Shown: positions 7,387 to 15,828 of the stretch, one piece after another
Position numbering within the stretch: the stretch's first letter is position 1
How the letters are laid out: every line of letters starts with the position of its first letter
From: Oscillospiraceae bacterium
GTDB lineage: Bacteria > Bacillota > Clostridia > Oscillospirales > Oscillospiraceae
Assembly (NCBI GenBank): GCA_021770845.1
Contig: JAETQF010000001.1
Location: forward strand, 1-64,000
DNA: 64,000 bases
Direction: 5' to 3'
Position numbers and translations under genes: made by a program
Notes under the pieces: model-generated
The model's database searches: none
Seen by the model: only the letters and a program-made list of their open reading frames with translations
Told to the model about the DNA's origin: nothing

Positions 7387-7820
7387 CCGTCCCCCTCCAG
7401 CTCCCGCCCGCAGTTTTGCTCCAGCCGCTCCAGGAGGCCGGCCAGCCGGGCCCAGTCCTCCGGGGAGATGCCCTGGGAGAGCTGCCGCTGAAATTCCAGG
7501 TAGGCCCGGTCGATGACCCGGCGCATCTCCTCGCCCCCCTCCGTGAGAAAGAGCCGGTACTGCCGGCGGTCAACCGGATCCTGCTCCCGGCGGAGGTGGC
7601 CCAGCTCCTCCAGCCGCCGGGCCCCCCGGGCCACGCTGGCCTTGTCCAAGGCGAAGAAGGCCACCACGTCCTCCTGGCTGGCGCCGGGGTGGCGGTCTGT
7701 GTAAAGGACGATGAGGTGCATGACCCCCACATACCCATGGGGGATGAGGACGGTGCGGCGCAGGGTTTTGATCCGCTGCCGGTTGATCCGCAGCAGGCTG
7801 GACAGCACGGGATCCGTCAT
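7383..7820 (-). CDS. MarR family transcriptional regulator
   Basis: A 145-residue DNA-binding protein with the MarR winged helix: helices at about 25-80 (ASQEDVVAFFALDKASVARG), wing DPVDRRQYRLFLTEGG, and a C-terminal dimer helix. Such proteins usually repress transporter genes and are released by small phenolic or drug-like ligands. The ATG at 7820 overlaps the stop of the MATE gene (ATGA), so the two are translationally coupled. The likely target is the MATE promoter (autoregulation), which is inference. The following ABC-F gene has its own promoter. Confidence 0.88.
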   Translation of the reverse strand: MTDPVLSSLLRINRQRIKTLRRTVLIPHGYVGVMHLIVLYTDRHPGASQEDVVAFFALDKASVARGARRLEELGHLRREQDPVDRRQYRLFLTEGGEEMRRVIDRAYLEFQRQLSQGISPEDWARLAGLLERLEQNCGRELEGDG

Positions 7821-9235
7821 GCCGTCTCACCTCCGGAGGGGGCGGAGGACTCCAGCGCCTGGGCGTCGGCGGCGGCCTGGATGCGGGCCTTTACCCGGCG
7901 GATCAGGGGCACCGCCAGGAACAGGGTGAGCAGATCCGCCACCGCCTGGACGGCGGCTATGCCGTTGGCCCCCCACAGCCAGGCCATGGGGTAGACGATG
8001 GGCAGGAAGCAGGTGCCCTGCCGGGAGGTGGACAGCAGCAGCGCCCCCCGGGCGTTGCCCAGCCCCGCGCAGAACATATTGACCACCGCCACCCAGCCGT
8101 GTATGGGCAGCACCAGGCACTGCAGCCGGATGCACAGCGCCCCCACCGCCAGCATCTCGGCGGACTGATCGGACTTGGCGAACAGGCCAATGAGGGGATC
8201 CGCCAGCGCCGCCAGGGTCAGCCCCATGGCCAGTGCCCCCAGAATGGCGGCCCGGGAGGCGAAGCGGTAGCTCTCCTTCACCCGGTCGTACCGCTGGGCC
8301 CCCCAGTTGAAGCCCGCCACCGGCTGGAACCCGGTGCCAAAGCCCAGGATCACGCCGAAGGGGAACATCATCACCTTGGTGGACACCCCCACCCCCGCCA
8401 GCACCGCGTCGGAGATCTGCCCCGCGATGTTGTTGAGCACGATGGCGGACACCACCGCCAGCCCCGAGCGGAACATGGAGGAGGAGCCCACGGAGACCAC
8501 CTGGGTGACGATATTCCAGGTGAGGCGGAAGCGGCGGACGGATAGGCGCAGCACGCTGCGCCGGGTGAGGTAGGGGAACACCAGAATGGCGAAGCTCACC
8601 AGCTTGGAGATAGCGGTGGCCAGGGACGCGCCCGCCACCCCCATGTCCAGATTGAAGATGAAGATGGGATCCAGAAAGCAGTTCAAAATGCCGCCGAAGC
8701 CCATGCCCACCATGGACAGCATGGCGCTGCCCTCCGCCCGGAGGCACTGGTTCATCACAAAGTTGGCCGCCATGAAGGGGGCCACCAGCAGCACGTAGGT
8801 GGCGTATTCCACGGCGAACTGCTCACAGGTTTCGGTGGCCCCCAGCAGCCGCACCATGGGGTGCAGGAAGCTCACCCCCAGCAGGGTGACCACCCCGCCG
8901 AAGATCATGGCGGTGAAGAAGGCGGTGGACAGCACCTGGCTGGCCTTGTCCTTATCCCGGGCCCCCAGCAGCCGGGAGATGTAGCTGGCCGCTCCCACTG
9001 CCAGCATGGAGCCCGCCATCATGATGATCTGATCCAGGGAGGCGTTGACGCTGATGGCGGCCTGGGCGCTCTCGCCCAGATCGCTGACAAAGTAGGTGTC
9101 CGCCAGATTGTAGATGGACGTGATCAGAAAGGAGATGATGGAGGGCAGGGCCATCTTGGTGATCACCCGGGGGAGGGAGCCCCGGAGCATCATATCTTCC
9201 CGCTGCTGCTGTTTTGCCTTGTCTGTGTCTGCCAT
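7817..9235 (-). CDS. MATE family multidrug efflux transporter
   Basis: A 472-residue protein with about 12 membrane helices, belonging to the MATE (multidrug and toxin extrusion) exporters driven by Na+ or H+. The N-terminal part PSIISFLITSIYNLADTYFV and the mid segment AGFNWGAQRYDRVKE are typical; the two halves are visibly homologous. The ATG at 9235 follows GGAGG. It heads a MATE-marR operon with its own sigma-A promoter. Substrate unknown. With MarR and an ABC-F gene it forms a compact drug-response block. Confidence 0.9.
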   Translation of the reverse strand: MADTDKAKQQQREDMMLRGSLPRVITKMALPSIISFLITSIYNLADTYFVSDLGESAQAAISVNASLDQIIMMAGSMLAVGAASYISRLLGARDKDKASQVLSTAFFTAMIFGGVVTLLGVSFLHPMVRLLGATETCEQFAVEYATYVLLVAPFMAANFVMNQCLRAEGSAMLSMVGMGFGGILNCFLDPIFIFNLDMGVAGASLATAISKLVSFAILVFPYLTRRSVLRLSVRRFRLTWNIVTQVVSVGSSSMFRSGLAVVSAIVLNNIAGQISDAVLAGVGVSTKVMMFPFGVILGFGTGFQPVAGFNWGAQRYDRVKESYRFASRAAILGALAMGLTLAALADPLIGLFAKSDQSAEMLAVGALCIRLQCLVLPIHGWVAVVNMFCAGLGNARGALLLSTSRQGTCFLPIVYPMAWLWGANGIAAVQAVADLLTLFLAVPLIRRVKARIQAAADAQALESSAPSGGETA

Positions 9236-9288
9236 GGAAAGGAAGCCTCCGCTTTCGTTTCATCTGCAACTGTTTTATCTGACACCAT

Positions 9289-9317
9289 ATCATACCCTCA
9301 AACCTTGCCCTTGTCAA
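9289..9317 (-). promoter_or_regulatory. Sigma-A promoter of MATE-marR operon
   Basis: On the minus strand TTGACA (9312-9317), 17 bases, TATGAT (9289-9294). It starts just after the cutC terminator, so this is a new transcription unit. Confidence 0.7.
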
Positions 9318-9322
9318 GGGAC

Positions 9323-9356
9323 GAAAAAGTGGGCCGGATCCGCGGATCCGGCCCAC
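9323..9356 (-). terminator. Intrinsic terminator of cutC
   Basis: A 13-bp perfect stem (GTGGGCCGGATCC and its complement, 9329-9356) is followed on the minus strand by TTTTT. It lies 11 bases after the cutC stop. Confidence 0.85.
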
Positions 9357-9366
9357 ACTTGGGGGA

Positions 9367-10119
9367 TTATTCCTTCAAACGGGACACCATCCCGCCGATG
9401 CAGCCGCTGTCGATGACCTTGAAGCGATCCTCCGGCGGATAGAGGCAGCCGCCATAGAAGATGGCCCGGTTATTGCGTACCGAGGGGTCGGCCAGCTCCC
9501 GGTGGGCGGCCAGGTGGATCTGGCCGCAGCCGGTTTCAGCGATGATCCGATCCATGTTCCGGGCGGTGATCCCCGCCCCGGGGAGGATCTCAATGCGCCC
9601 CGCGGCGTAGGTGATCATGTCCCGCACGGTGTCCGTGCCCAGGGACACGTCCGGCTCCTGCCCGCTGGTGAGCACCCGGGTGACGCCCAGGGCGATGAGC
9701 TGATCCAGTGCCGCCCGCCAGTCAGGCACCACGTCGATGGCCCGGTGGAACACCGACTCCTTCCCCGCGCCCCGGGCCAGCTCCGCCAGCACTTTGGTGC
9801 GCTCCACATCCAATGTGCCATCCTCGTGGAGGAAGCCGAACACCAGCCCGTCCGCCCCGTGGGCCAGCAGCAGTTTGGCGTCCTCCACCGCCGTGGCGAA
9901 CTCCGCGTCCGTGTAGCAGAAGCCGCCCTCCCGGGGGCGCACCATGGCCATGATCTTCATCCCCGTCTCCCGCTTGGCCACAATCAGCTCCCCCAGGGTG
10001 GGGGTGAGTCCCCCATGGAACAGATCACTGTTCAGCTCCGCCCGATCCGCCCCCGCCTTGTGGGCCTCGATCACGTCGTCCGCGCTTCCGCAGCAGACCT
10101 CCAGCAATACCCGGCTCAT
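9367..10119 (-). CDS. cutC: Copper homeostasis protein CutC family
   Basis: A 250-residue TIM-barrel protein of the CutC family. Recognisable blocks are LLEVCCGSADDVIEAHKAGA at the N-terminus, ADRAELNSDLFHGGLTP, MVRPREGGFCY and VFHRAIDV. CutC is linked to copper tolerance or handling in bacteria, but its molecular role is still debated. I chose the ATG at 10119 because GGAGG lies eight bases upstream. It has its own strong promoter and terminator, so it is monocistronic. Confidence 0.9.
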   Translation of the reverse strand: MSRVLLEVCCGSADDVIEAHKAGADRAELNSDLFHGGLTPTLGELIVAKRETGMKIMAMVRPREGGFCYTDAEFATAVEDAKLLLAHGADGLVFGFLHEDGTLDVERTKVLAELARGAGKESVFHRAIDVVPDWRAALDQLIALGVTRVLTSGQEPDVSLGTDTVRDMITYAAGRIEILPGAGITARNMDRIIAETGCGQIHLAAHRELADPSVRNNRAIFYGGCLYPPEDRFKVIDSGCIGGMVSRLKE

Positions 10120-10150
10120 GGGCCGCACCTCCATAAACGATGTTGAGTTC

Positions 10151-10179
10151 ATTATAATGGGTCTCTCCGGGGCTGTCAA
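10151..10179 (-). promoter_or_regulatory. Consensus promoter of cutC
   Basis: On the minus strand perfect TTGACA (10174-10179) and TATAAT (10151-10156) with a 17-base spacer. Confidence 0.8.
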
Positions 10180-10277
10180 GAAAGGCCGGCCCATGCACCG
10201 CGCGCGGCCACTGCGGTGCCATTCACGCAGTAATTGAGGTCGTTGAGCAGATTTATCGCAGCATCACTGCGCACTTG

Positions 10278-10286
10278 TGATATAAT
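10278..10286 (+). promoter_or_regulatory. Extended -10 promoter of transglutaminase-like gene
   Basis: TGATATAAT (10278-10286) is an extended -10 element with a perfect TATAAT; no good -35 is seen. It lies 23 bases before the start codon of the next gene. Confidence 0.6.
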
Positions 10287-10309
10287 AAACCAAAAAAGGA
10301 GGCGCGGGC

Positions 10310-12727
10310 ATGAATAGATGGATGGAGGAGGTATTGCCGCCCCTGTCAGGGGAGGAGCGCCGCGCGATGGAGTTTCTGAGGGATCACCTGCCCCAGAGCG
10401 ATCTGGACGGTTATCCGGCGGAGCTGTTCCTGCGCTTTGCCCGCCACGGGGTGTTTCTCCGGAAAACAGCCCCCTGGTGCGGGGCGCTGGACTGGCCGGT
10501 GTTTGCCCACTATGTGCTGTTTCCCCGGGTGAATGACGAGGATCTCTCCTTCCACCGGGAGATCTTCTTCGACGCCCTCTGGCCCCGGGTGAAGGATCTG
10601 CCCGACGGGGAGGCCCGGGTGCAGGAGGTAAACCGCTGGTGCCGGGAGCGGGCCATCTATCAGGCCCAGGACGAGCGCACCGCCTCCCCGCTGACGGTGT
10701 ACCGCTGCGGCAGCGGGCGGTGCGGGGAGGAGTCCGCCTTCCTGGTGTCCGCCCTGCGCAGCGTGGGCATTCCGGCCCGGCAGGTGTACGCCCCCCGGTG
10801 GTCTCACTGCGACGACAACCACGCCTGGGTGGAGGCGCTGTGCCATGGGCGCTGGCGGTTTTTGGGGGCCTGCGAGCCGGAGCCGGAGCTGGATCGGGGC
10901 TGGTTCACCACCGCCGCCTCCCGGGCGGTGCTGGTGCACAGCCGGGTGTTCGGCGGGACGGAGGGCCTGCCGGAGGAGGAGACGCTGGGGACGGTGGACG
11001 GCGTGACCTGGCTGAACCAGACCGCCCGGTACGGGGACGCGCAAACCCGCCTGTTCCAGGTAAAGGCGGACGGACGGCCCGCGGCGGGGGCGGAGCTCCA
11101 CCTGCAAATCCTCAACGAGGCGGCGTACCGCACCATCGCCGTGCTCGCGGCGGACTGGCAGGGGGAGGCCCGGGCCGCCTTGGGAAAGGGCAGCGTCCAT
11201 GTACTGGCCCGCCTGGGGGATCGGTGGGGGGAGGGGGACTGCGGCCCGGAGGGGCTTGCCCTGGAGCTGAGCCCCGCGGCGGCGGGGGACAGCCCCTGGA
11301 CGGACTTCGACTTTCGCGCCCCGGCGGACAGCCGGCCCGCCCCCGCCGTCCTCAGTGCGGAGGACAAGGCGCGGCGGGCGCGGGTGCGGGAGCGGGCGGA
11401 CGGGATCCGGCAGGCCCGCCTGGCCGGGCTCTCCGCCCCCGGGCGGCCGGAGTGGGAGGATCTGCGGCAAAAGGCCCTGGGGAACTGGGGGGAGCTGGAG
11501 CGGTTCCTCAGCGGGGAGGGGGCCCAGGCCCGGGAGCGGCTGGTGCGCACCCTCTCGGACAAGGATTTCCGGGATGTGACCTTTGCTGTACTGGAGGATC
11601 ACTTTACATATCTGCCGCCCGGTCGGGCGGACGTGCCGGAGGAAGTTTACTGGGCTTACACCGCCTGCCCCCGGGTGGCGCTGGAGCGGCTCACCCCCTG
11701 GCGGGGCTTTTTGAAGGGCTGGCTGCGGGGCCGGACGGACGATCCCGTCCAGCTCTGGCGGGAGCTGGGGGCGCTGCCGGAGGAGAAGGCGGGCAATTAC
11801 CACCGGCTGTGGCAGACGCCCCGGGCCGCGCTGGAGACAGGGGCGTGCGGCGAAAAGAGCCGGCGCCTGCTGTGGGTCGCGGCCCTGCGGACGCTGGGCA
11901 TACCCGCCCGGCTGCGGCCTCTGGACGGCGCGCCGGAGTACTGGGCGGAGGGGGGCTTCCGCCCCGTGGCTCCGGAACAGGCGGGGACGCTGCGCCTGAG
12001 CCGCTCCGGAGGAGAACACCTAACGATGGGCCGGGACTGGAGCCTGTCCCGGTGGACGGCGGAGGGCTGGCGGCGGCTGTCCCCGGAGGAGAGCTGGGGG
12101 GACGGCGAGCTGTCCCTGGCCTTGGCGCCGGGGCGGTACAGGCTGATCACCACGGTGCGCCTGCCCGGCGGCGATCAGCTGGCCTCCCGGCGCGAGGTGG
12201 AGCTGCGGGCGGGGGAGGAGCGGGCGCTGGCCCTGCGCTTCCGGCCCTGTTCGGCGGCGGATCTGCTCACCCGCCAGACCCTGCCCGCCCTGTTCGCCCG
12301 GACGCTGGAGGGGGAACGGGTGCCCGACCTGTTCCGAATGGGGACGGGGCCGGTGCTCGCCCTGTGGCTGGAGGAGGGGGCGGAGCCCACCGAGCACGTG
12401 CTGAACGAGCTGCTGGCCCGCCGGGAGGCTCTGCCCATACCGGTGCTGTTCCTGATCCGGGGGCGGGACAGCCTGACCCAGCCTACCCTGGCCCGGGCGC
12501 TGGCGGAGCTGGACGGCAGGGCGCTGCTGGACGACTGGGCATACGATATAGAGGCGGTATCCCGGCGGCTGGGCCGGGAGCCGGACGATCCGCCCCTCAT
12601 GGTGCTGTGCGACGGGGCGGGGACAGCCCTGTACAGCGCCAGCGGCTATCGGGTGGGGGCGGTGGATCTGCTGCTGCGGGCAGCGGGGGTTTCCCTTGAC
12701 AAATCGTGGGAGAACCCGGTAAAATAA
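10310..12727 (+). CDS. Large transglutaminase-like protein with a degenerate second core
   Basis: An 805-residue protein. Residues about 110-200 form a transglutaminase-like cysteine-protease core: the catalytic Cys lies in GRCGEESAFLVSALRSVGIP, the His in DDNHAWVEA. Around residues 500-545 a second copy of the same pattern appears (ACGEKSRRLLWVAALRTLGI) but the NHAW block is replaced by EYW, so it lacks the catalytic His. Beta-rich carboxypeptidase-like regions follow each core, and the last 120 residues resemble a thioredoxin-like fold without a CxxC. No signal peptide, so cytoplasmic. Substrate unknown. RBS AAAAGGAGG before the ATG. Hydrolase or amidase activity is inference from the triad. 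Confidence 0.8.
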   Translation: MNRWMEEVLPPLSGEERRAMEFLRDHLPQSDLDGYPAELFLRFARHGVFLRKTAPWCGALDWPVFAHYVLFPRVNDEDLSFHREIFFDALWPRVKDLPDGEARVQEVNRWCRERAIYQAQDERTASPLTVYRCGSGRCGEESAFLVSALRSVGIPARQVYAPRWSHCDDNHAWVEALCHGRWRFLGACEPEPELDRGWFTTAASRAVLVHSRVFGGTEGLPEEETLGTVDGVTWLNQTARYGDAQTRLFQVKADGRPAAGAELHLQILNEAAYRTIAVLAADWQGEARAALGKGSVHVLARLGDRWGEGDCGPEGLALELSPAAAGDSPWTDFDFRAPADSRPAPAVLSAEDKARRARVRERADGIRQARLAGLSAPGRPEWEDLRQKALGNWGELERFLSGEGAQARERLVRTLSDKDFRDVTFAVLEDHFTYLPPGRADVPEEVYWAYTACPRVALERLTPWRGFLKGWLRGRTDDPVQLWRELGALPEEKAGNYHRLWQTPRAALETGACGEKSRRLLWVAALRTLGIPARLRPLDGAPEYWAEGGFRPVAPEQAGTLRLSRSGGEHLTMGRDWSLSRWTAEGWRRLSPEESWGDGELSLALAPGRYRLITTVRLPGGDQLASRREVELRAGEERALALRFRPCSAADLLTRQTLPALFARTLEGERVPDLFRMGTGPVLALWLEEGAEPTEHVLNELLARREALPIPVLFLIRGRDSLTQPTLARALAELDGRALLDDWAYDIEAVSRRLGREPDDPPLMVLCDGAGTALYSASGYRVGAVDLLLRAAGVSLDKSWENPVK

Positions 12728-12802
12728 CCCTGTAAAGGATCGCTGGATCCAGCGCCGTCGGAGCGGGCGCTCTTGCCCGCGCCGGGAAAGGAAGGATCAG
12801 GT

Positions 12803-13438
12803 ATGAAAATTGTGACCATCAGCCGGGAGTTCGGTAGCGGCGGCCGGGAGCTGGGAAAGCGGCTGGCCGATCTGCTGGGGTTCGATTACTATGACCGGGA
12901 GATCATCACCGCCATCGCCCAGGCCCAGGGCATGGACGAGGGATATGTGGAAAAGGCCCTGGAGGATCACGCGTGGCAGCACATCCCCCTGACCTATGGG
13001 CGCTCCTTCAGCAGCAGCGCCATCATGCAGTCCACCCAGACCAGCCTGCTCATCGAGCAGAAGCGGGTGCTGGACGGCATCGCCAGGGCGGGGAAGGACT
13101 GCGTGATTGTGGGCCGGGACGCCGACGTGCTGCTGGCGGATCAGAAGCCGTTCAGCATTTTCGTGTGCGCCAGCATGGACGCCAAGGTGCGCCGCTGCAT
13201 GGAGCGGGCGGCGGAGGGGGAGAACCTCACCCGCAGGGCCCTGGAGCAGAACATCCGCCGGGTGGACAAGGCCCGGGCCCGGAGCCGGGAGATGATCTCG
13301 GACACCCGCTGGGGCCAGGGCAGCAGCTACTGCATGACGGTGAACACCACCGGCTGGGATCTGAAGGAGCTGACGGTGGCGGTGGCGGACTTCCTGCGCC
13401 GCTGGTACGGCCGGGGCCAGGGAGAGGCAGAAGGGTGA
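12803..13438 (+). CDS. Cytidylate kinase-like P-loop protein
   Basis: A 211-residue protein of the cytidylate-kinase-like family common in gut Clostridia. It opens with MKIVTISREFGSGGRELGKR, a P-loop variant, followed by FDYYDREI, the usual second block. The middle (SIFVCASMDAKVRRCMERA) resembles the lid region and ends with an Arg-rich segment (RVDKARARSREM). It is not the canonical Cmk, which is usually linked to rpsA or plsC. The ATG at 12803 has GGAAGGA upstream. A true nucleotide-kinase activity is likely but the substrate is uncertain. It is eight bases from the next gene and probably co-transcribed with it. Confidence 0.82.
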   Translation: MKIVTISREFGSGGRELGKRLADLLGFDYYDREIITAIAQAQGMDEGYVEKALEDHAWQHIPLTYGRSFSSSAIMQSTQTSLLIEQKRVLDGIARAGKDCVIVGRDADVLLADQKPFSIFVCASMDAKVRRCMERAAEGENLTRRALEQNIRRVDKARARSREMISDTRWGQGSSYCMTVNTTGWDLKELTVAVADFLRRWYGRGQGEAEG

Positions 13439-13446
13439 GAGATGGC

Positions 13447-14886
13447 ATGAAGCTGATGAGGAGAGGCAAGGCCTTTGTGATACCGATGCTCCTGGCTGCC
13501 ATCGCCGTATTGCTGGGGATCTTATCCGCGATCCAGATGAATCAAAACAAAAAGCAGGTCAGCCAGACAACGGCCATCCTGCTGGATCAGATCTGCCAGC
13601 TGATTGACAGCAATCAGGCGAAGGAAACCGTACTTGTGGAATCGCTCAAGGAGGATTACGTCACAAGGGCCATGGCCGTCTCCTATATCATCGACTGCAA
13701 GCCTGAGATTGAGGACAACATTGAGGAGCTGCTGAAAATTGCCGCCATGATCAAGGTGGACGAGATCCATCTTTTTAATGAAAACGGAGTGATCTACCGG
13801 GGGACGGAGCCGCGGTATTACGGCTATTCGTTTGACTCCGGGGTACAGATGAGCTATTTCAGGCCCATGCTTTCCGACAAGAGTATGTCCATGTGCCAGG
13901 ATCTGACGGCCAACACCGCCGAAGGAAAAATGATGATGTACGCCATCTGCTGGAATGAAGCGGGGACGCGGATGCTGCAGGTGGGCATTGAGCCCAAGCG
14001 GCTGATGGAGGAGCTCCGGGTGAGCAGCATTCAGGAGATCATGCAGGAGATGCCCACCTATCTGGGGGTCACCATGGTGGTGGCGGACGAGAACTCCGGC
14101 GAAATCCAGGGGGCCACCTCTACGCAGCTGGTGGGGAAAACCCTGGAGGGGATTGGGATCGATCTGGCCAGGGGAAAGCTGGAGAAAATGCTGGAGGGGA
14201 GCGTTGACGGGAAGCAGTCCTATTTCAAGGCCCTCAGTCATAGAGGGTATGTTGTGGCCGTCATACAGGAGAAAAGCGTTGTGCACAAGGATGTGCCGCT
14301 GATTTTGTGCATTGTGGCCATCTACTTTGCCATAGCGGTGGGGGCGTCCCTGTTTTTCATCCTGAAGATAGCGGCCAATTGGGACAGCGCCCTGAAAAAC
14401 GCGAAAACGGACGCCTTGACAGGACTGCTGAACCGCAGGGGATATGACGACAGTATGCTGGCCCACGGCAATACCCCGCTGAAGGATAACTTTGTCTATG
14501 TGTCCATGGATTTGAACGGCCTGAAGCAGGTCAACGACGCCTTTGGACACGAGGCGGGGGACAAGCTCATCAAAAGCGCGGCCTCCTGTATCGAAAAATG
14601 CTTTGCGGACTATGGGGAGCTGTTCCGGGTGGGCGGCGATGAGTTTGTGGCCATGATAGAGGCCGACGACCAGCAGCTGAAGGCAATCAAGGACAAATTT
14701 GAGGAAATGATAACATACTGGAACCTCCATCTTGCCAAGGGGCTGTCGGTGTCCTGCGGCTACGCGCAGCACAGGGAGTTCCCGGAGAAAAAGCTGGAGG
14801 AGCTGGTAAAAATTGCGGATATGAGAATGTATCAGGCAAAGCAGCGGCACTACAAATCCAAAGGGGTGGATCGGAGAAGGGGATGA
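13447..14886 (+). CDS. Membrane-bound GGDEF diguanylate cyclase
   Basis: A 479-residue sensor protein that makes cyclic di-GMP. A first membrane helix lies at about 9-30, an extracytoplasmic sensor region at 30-285 (Cache-like in size and position, not certain), a second helix at about 287-310, and a GGDEF domain to the end. The active-site motif is RVGGDEF, preceded by the GTP-binding DALTGLLNRRGYD and MDLNGLKQVND. The RxxD inhibitory site is absent at the usual position, so product feedback through that site is not expected. The gene looks less GC-rich than its neighbours. It starts eight bases after the kinase-like gene; no PilZ or EAL partner is in the window. Confidence 0.9.
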   Translation: MKLMRRGKAFVIPMLLAAIAVLLGILSAIQMNQNKKQVSQTTAILLDQICQLIDSNQAKETVLVESLKEDYVTRAMAVSYIIDCKPEIEDNIEELLKIAAMIKVDEIHLFNENGVIYRGTEPRYYGYSFDSGVQMSYFRPMLSDKSMSMCQDLTANTAEGKMMMYAICWNEAGTRMLQVGIEPKRLMEELRVSSIQEIMQEMPTYLGVTMVVADENSGEIQGATSTQLVGKTLEGIGIDLARGKLEKMLEGSVDGKQSYFKALSHRGYVVAVIQEKSVVHKDVPLILCIVAIYFAIAVGASLFFILKIAANWDSALKNAKTDALTGLLNRRGYDDSMLAHGNTPLKDNFVYVSMDLNGLKQVNDAFGHEAGDKLIKSAASCIEKCFADYGELFRVGGDEFVAMIEADDQQLKAIKDKFEEMITYWNLHLAKGLSVSCGYAQHREFPEKKLEELVKIADMRMYQAKQRHYKSKGVDRRRG

Positions 14887-14971
14887 CCGCCCCGCCGTAA
14901 CGTCTCAGCCAAACGGGCCATGCTCCGGACAGGCGGCCAGCGCCGGCCGGGGCGGGCCTGTTTTGCGCCTT

Positions 14972-15000
14972 GGCGGGCGGGGGCGGCGCTCCCGCCTTTT
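14972..15000 (+). terminator. Possible terminator after diguanylate cyclase
   Basis: GGCGGG and CCCGCC arms (14972-14996) enclose a GC-rich loop and are followed by TTTT. The T-run is short, so this is only a candidate. Nothing else is seen between the cyclase stop and the next promoter. Confidence 0.35.
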
Positions 15001-15021
15001 GCGCCGCGGGGAAATGCCGGG

Positions 15022-15050
15022 TAGACAGGGCGGGTGGAACGTGCTATAAT
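15022..15050 (+). promoter_or_regulatory. Sigma-A promoter of lipoprotein gene
   Basis: TAGACA (15022-15027), 17 bases, TATAAT (15045-15050). Transcription would start near 15057, 50 bases before the lipoprotein ATG. Confidence 0.7.
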
Positions 15051-15106
15051 CGATCTGACAAAATAGTGCACAACTCGGCAAACTGCCGCATTTGGAGGTG
15101 CGTCCC

Positions 15107-15772
15107 ATGAGGATCAAACGATACTGCGCCCTGTTCCTGGCCGCGCTGCTGGCCCTGGCTCTTGGCGGCTGCAGGGCCGCGCCCACCGGGGGCGGCTCCA
15201 AAACCATTGCCCCCGTGGAGCTGACGAAGGAGGAGACGGCGCTGGCCCAGCTGCTGAATGTGAATATGGACGGCTACCGGATCTTCGACTACCAAGTGGG
15301 CAAGGCCGGGGACGGCGGGGTGAAAAGCGTCCAGATCACCCTCTATGAGCTGAAGAACGGGGAGTGGGCCCCGGTGAGCCAGAACCGCCGCGCCCTGTCC
15401 GATCCGGATGGTCGGATCGCCCTGGGGTTCAGCAAGATCCCCGAGGGGGTGGAACTGACCCTCCAGAGCGAGACAATGCTGGGCACCAGTACGCTGGAGA
15501 CGGTGCCGGGGGACAACGCCTCCAGTATGACCTACGCCACCTCGGTGCTGACGGGCAGCGCCCCCATCGAGCTGGACAAGGAGACCCCGCTGGTGGTGCA
15601 GATCGCCACCACCAAGAGCGAGATCAGCTCCTACGACGTGAAATATTTTGAGATGCCCCGGGAGTACGACAAGCACGGCTATGAGCACGTGTACGCCATC
15701 ACCGCGCTGTTCAGCGAAAAGACGGTCTACGAGCTGGCGGACAGCGCCGCCCCCGAGGGGGAGCAGAAGTAA
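15107..15772 (+). CDS. Lipoprotein of unknown function
   Basis: A 221-residue exported lipoprotein. It has a positive N-terminus (MRIKRYC), a hydrophobic core and a lipobox LALGGC with the lipidated Cys at about residue 21. The mature part is beta-rich by eye with no motif I recognise. The ATG at 15107 has GGAGGTG seven bases upstream; the longer track start lies within that site. It is monocistronic between its own promoter and a strong terminator. Function unknown. Confidence 0.8.
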   Translation: MRIKRYCALFLAALLALALGGCRAAPTGGGSKTIAPVELTKEETALAQLLNVNMDGYRIFDYQVGKAGDGGVKSVQITLYELKNGEWAPVSQNRRALSDPDGRIALGFSKIPEGVELTLQSETMLGTSTLETVPGDNASSMTYATSVLTGSAPIELDKETPLVVQIATTKSEISSYDVKYFEMPREYDKHGYEHVYAITALFSEKTVYELADSAAPEGEQK

Positions 15773-15782
15773 ACAGATCCGG

Positions 15783-15819
15783 AAAACCGGGGCCTGCCGT
15801 GCGGCGGGCCCCGGTTTTT
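15783..15819. terminator. Bidirectional terminator between convergent genes
   Basis: AAAACCGGGGCC (15783-15794) pairs with GGCCCCGGTTTT (15807-15818) and is followed by T on the plus strand. It ends ten bases before the stop of the leftward gene, which it can also serve. Confidence 0.85.
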
Positions 15820-15828
15820 GCGTCCGGC

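Noticed and set aside
12735-12802. Palindromes (GCTGGATCCAGC and CGGGC/GCCCG) before the kinase-like gene
   Set aside because: Short, no T-run and no promoter link; cannot be called a terminator or operator.
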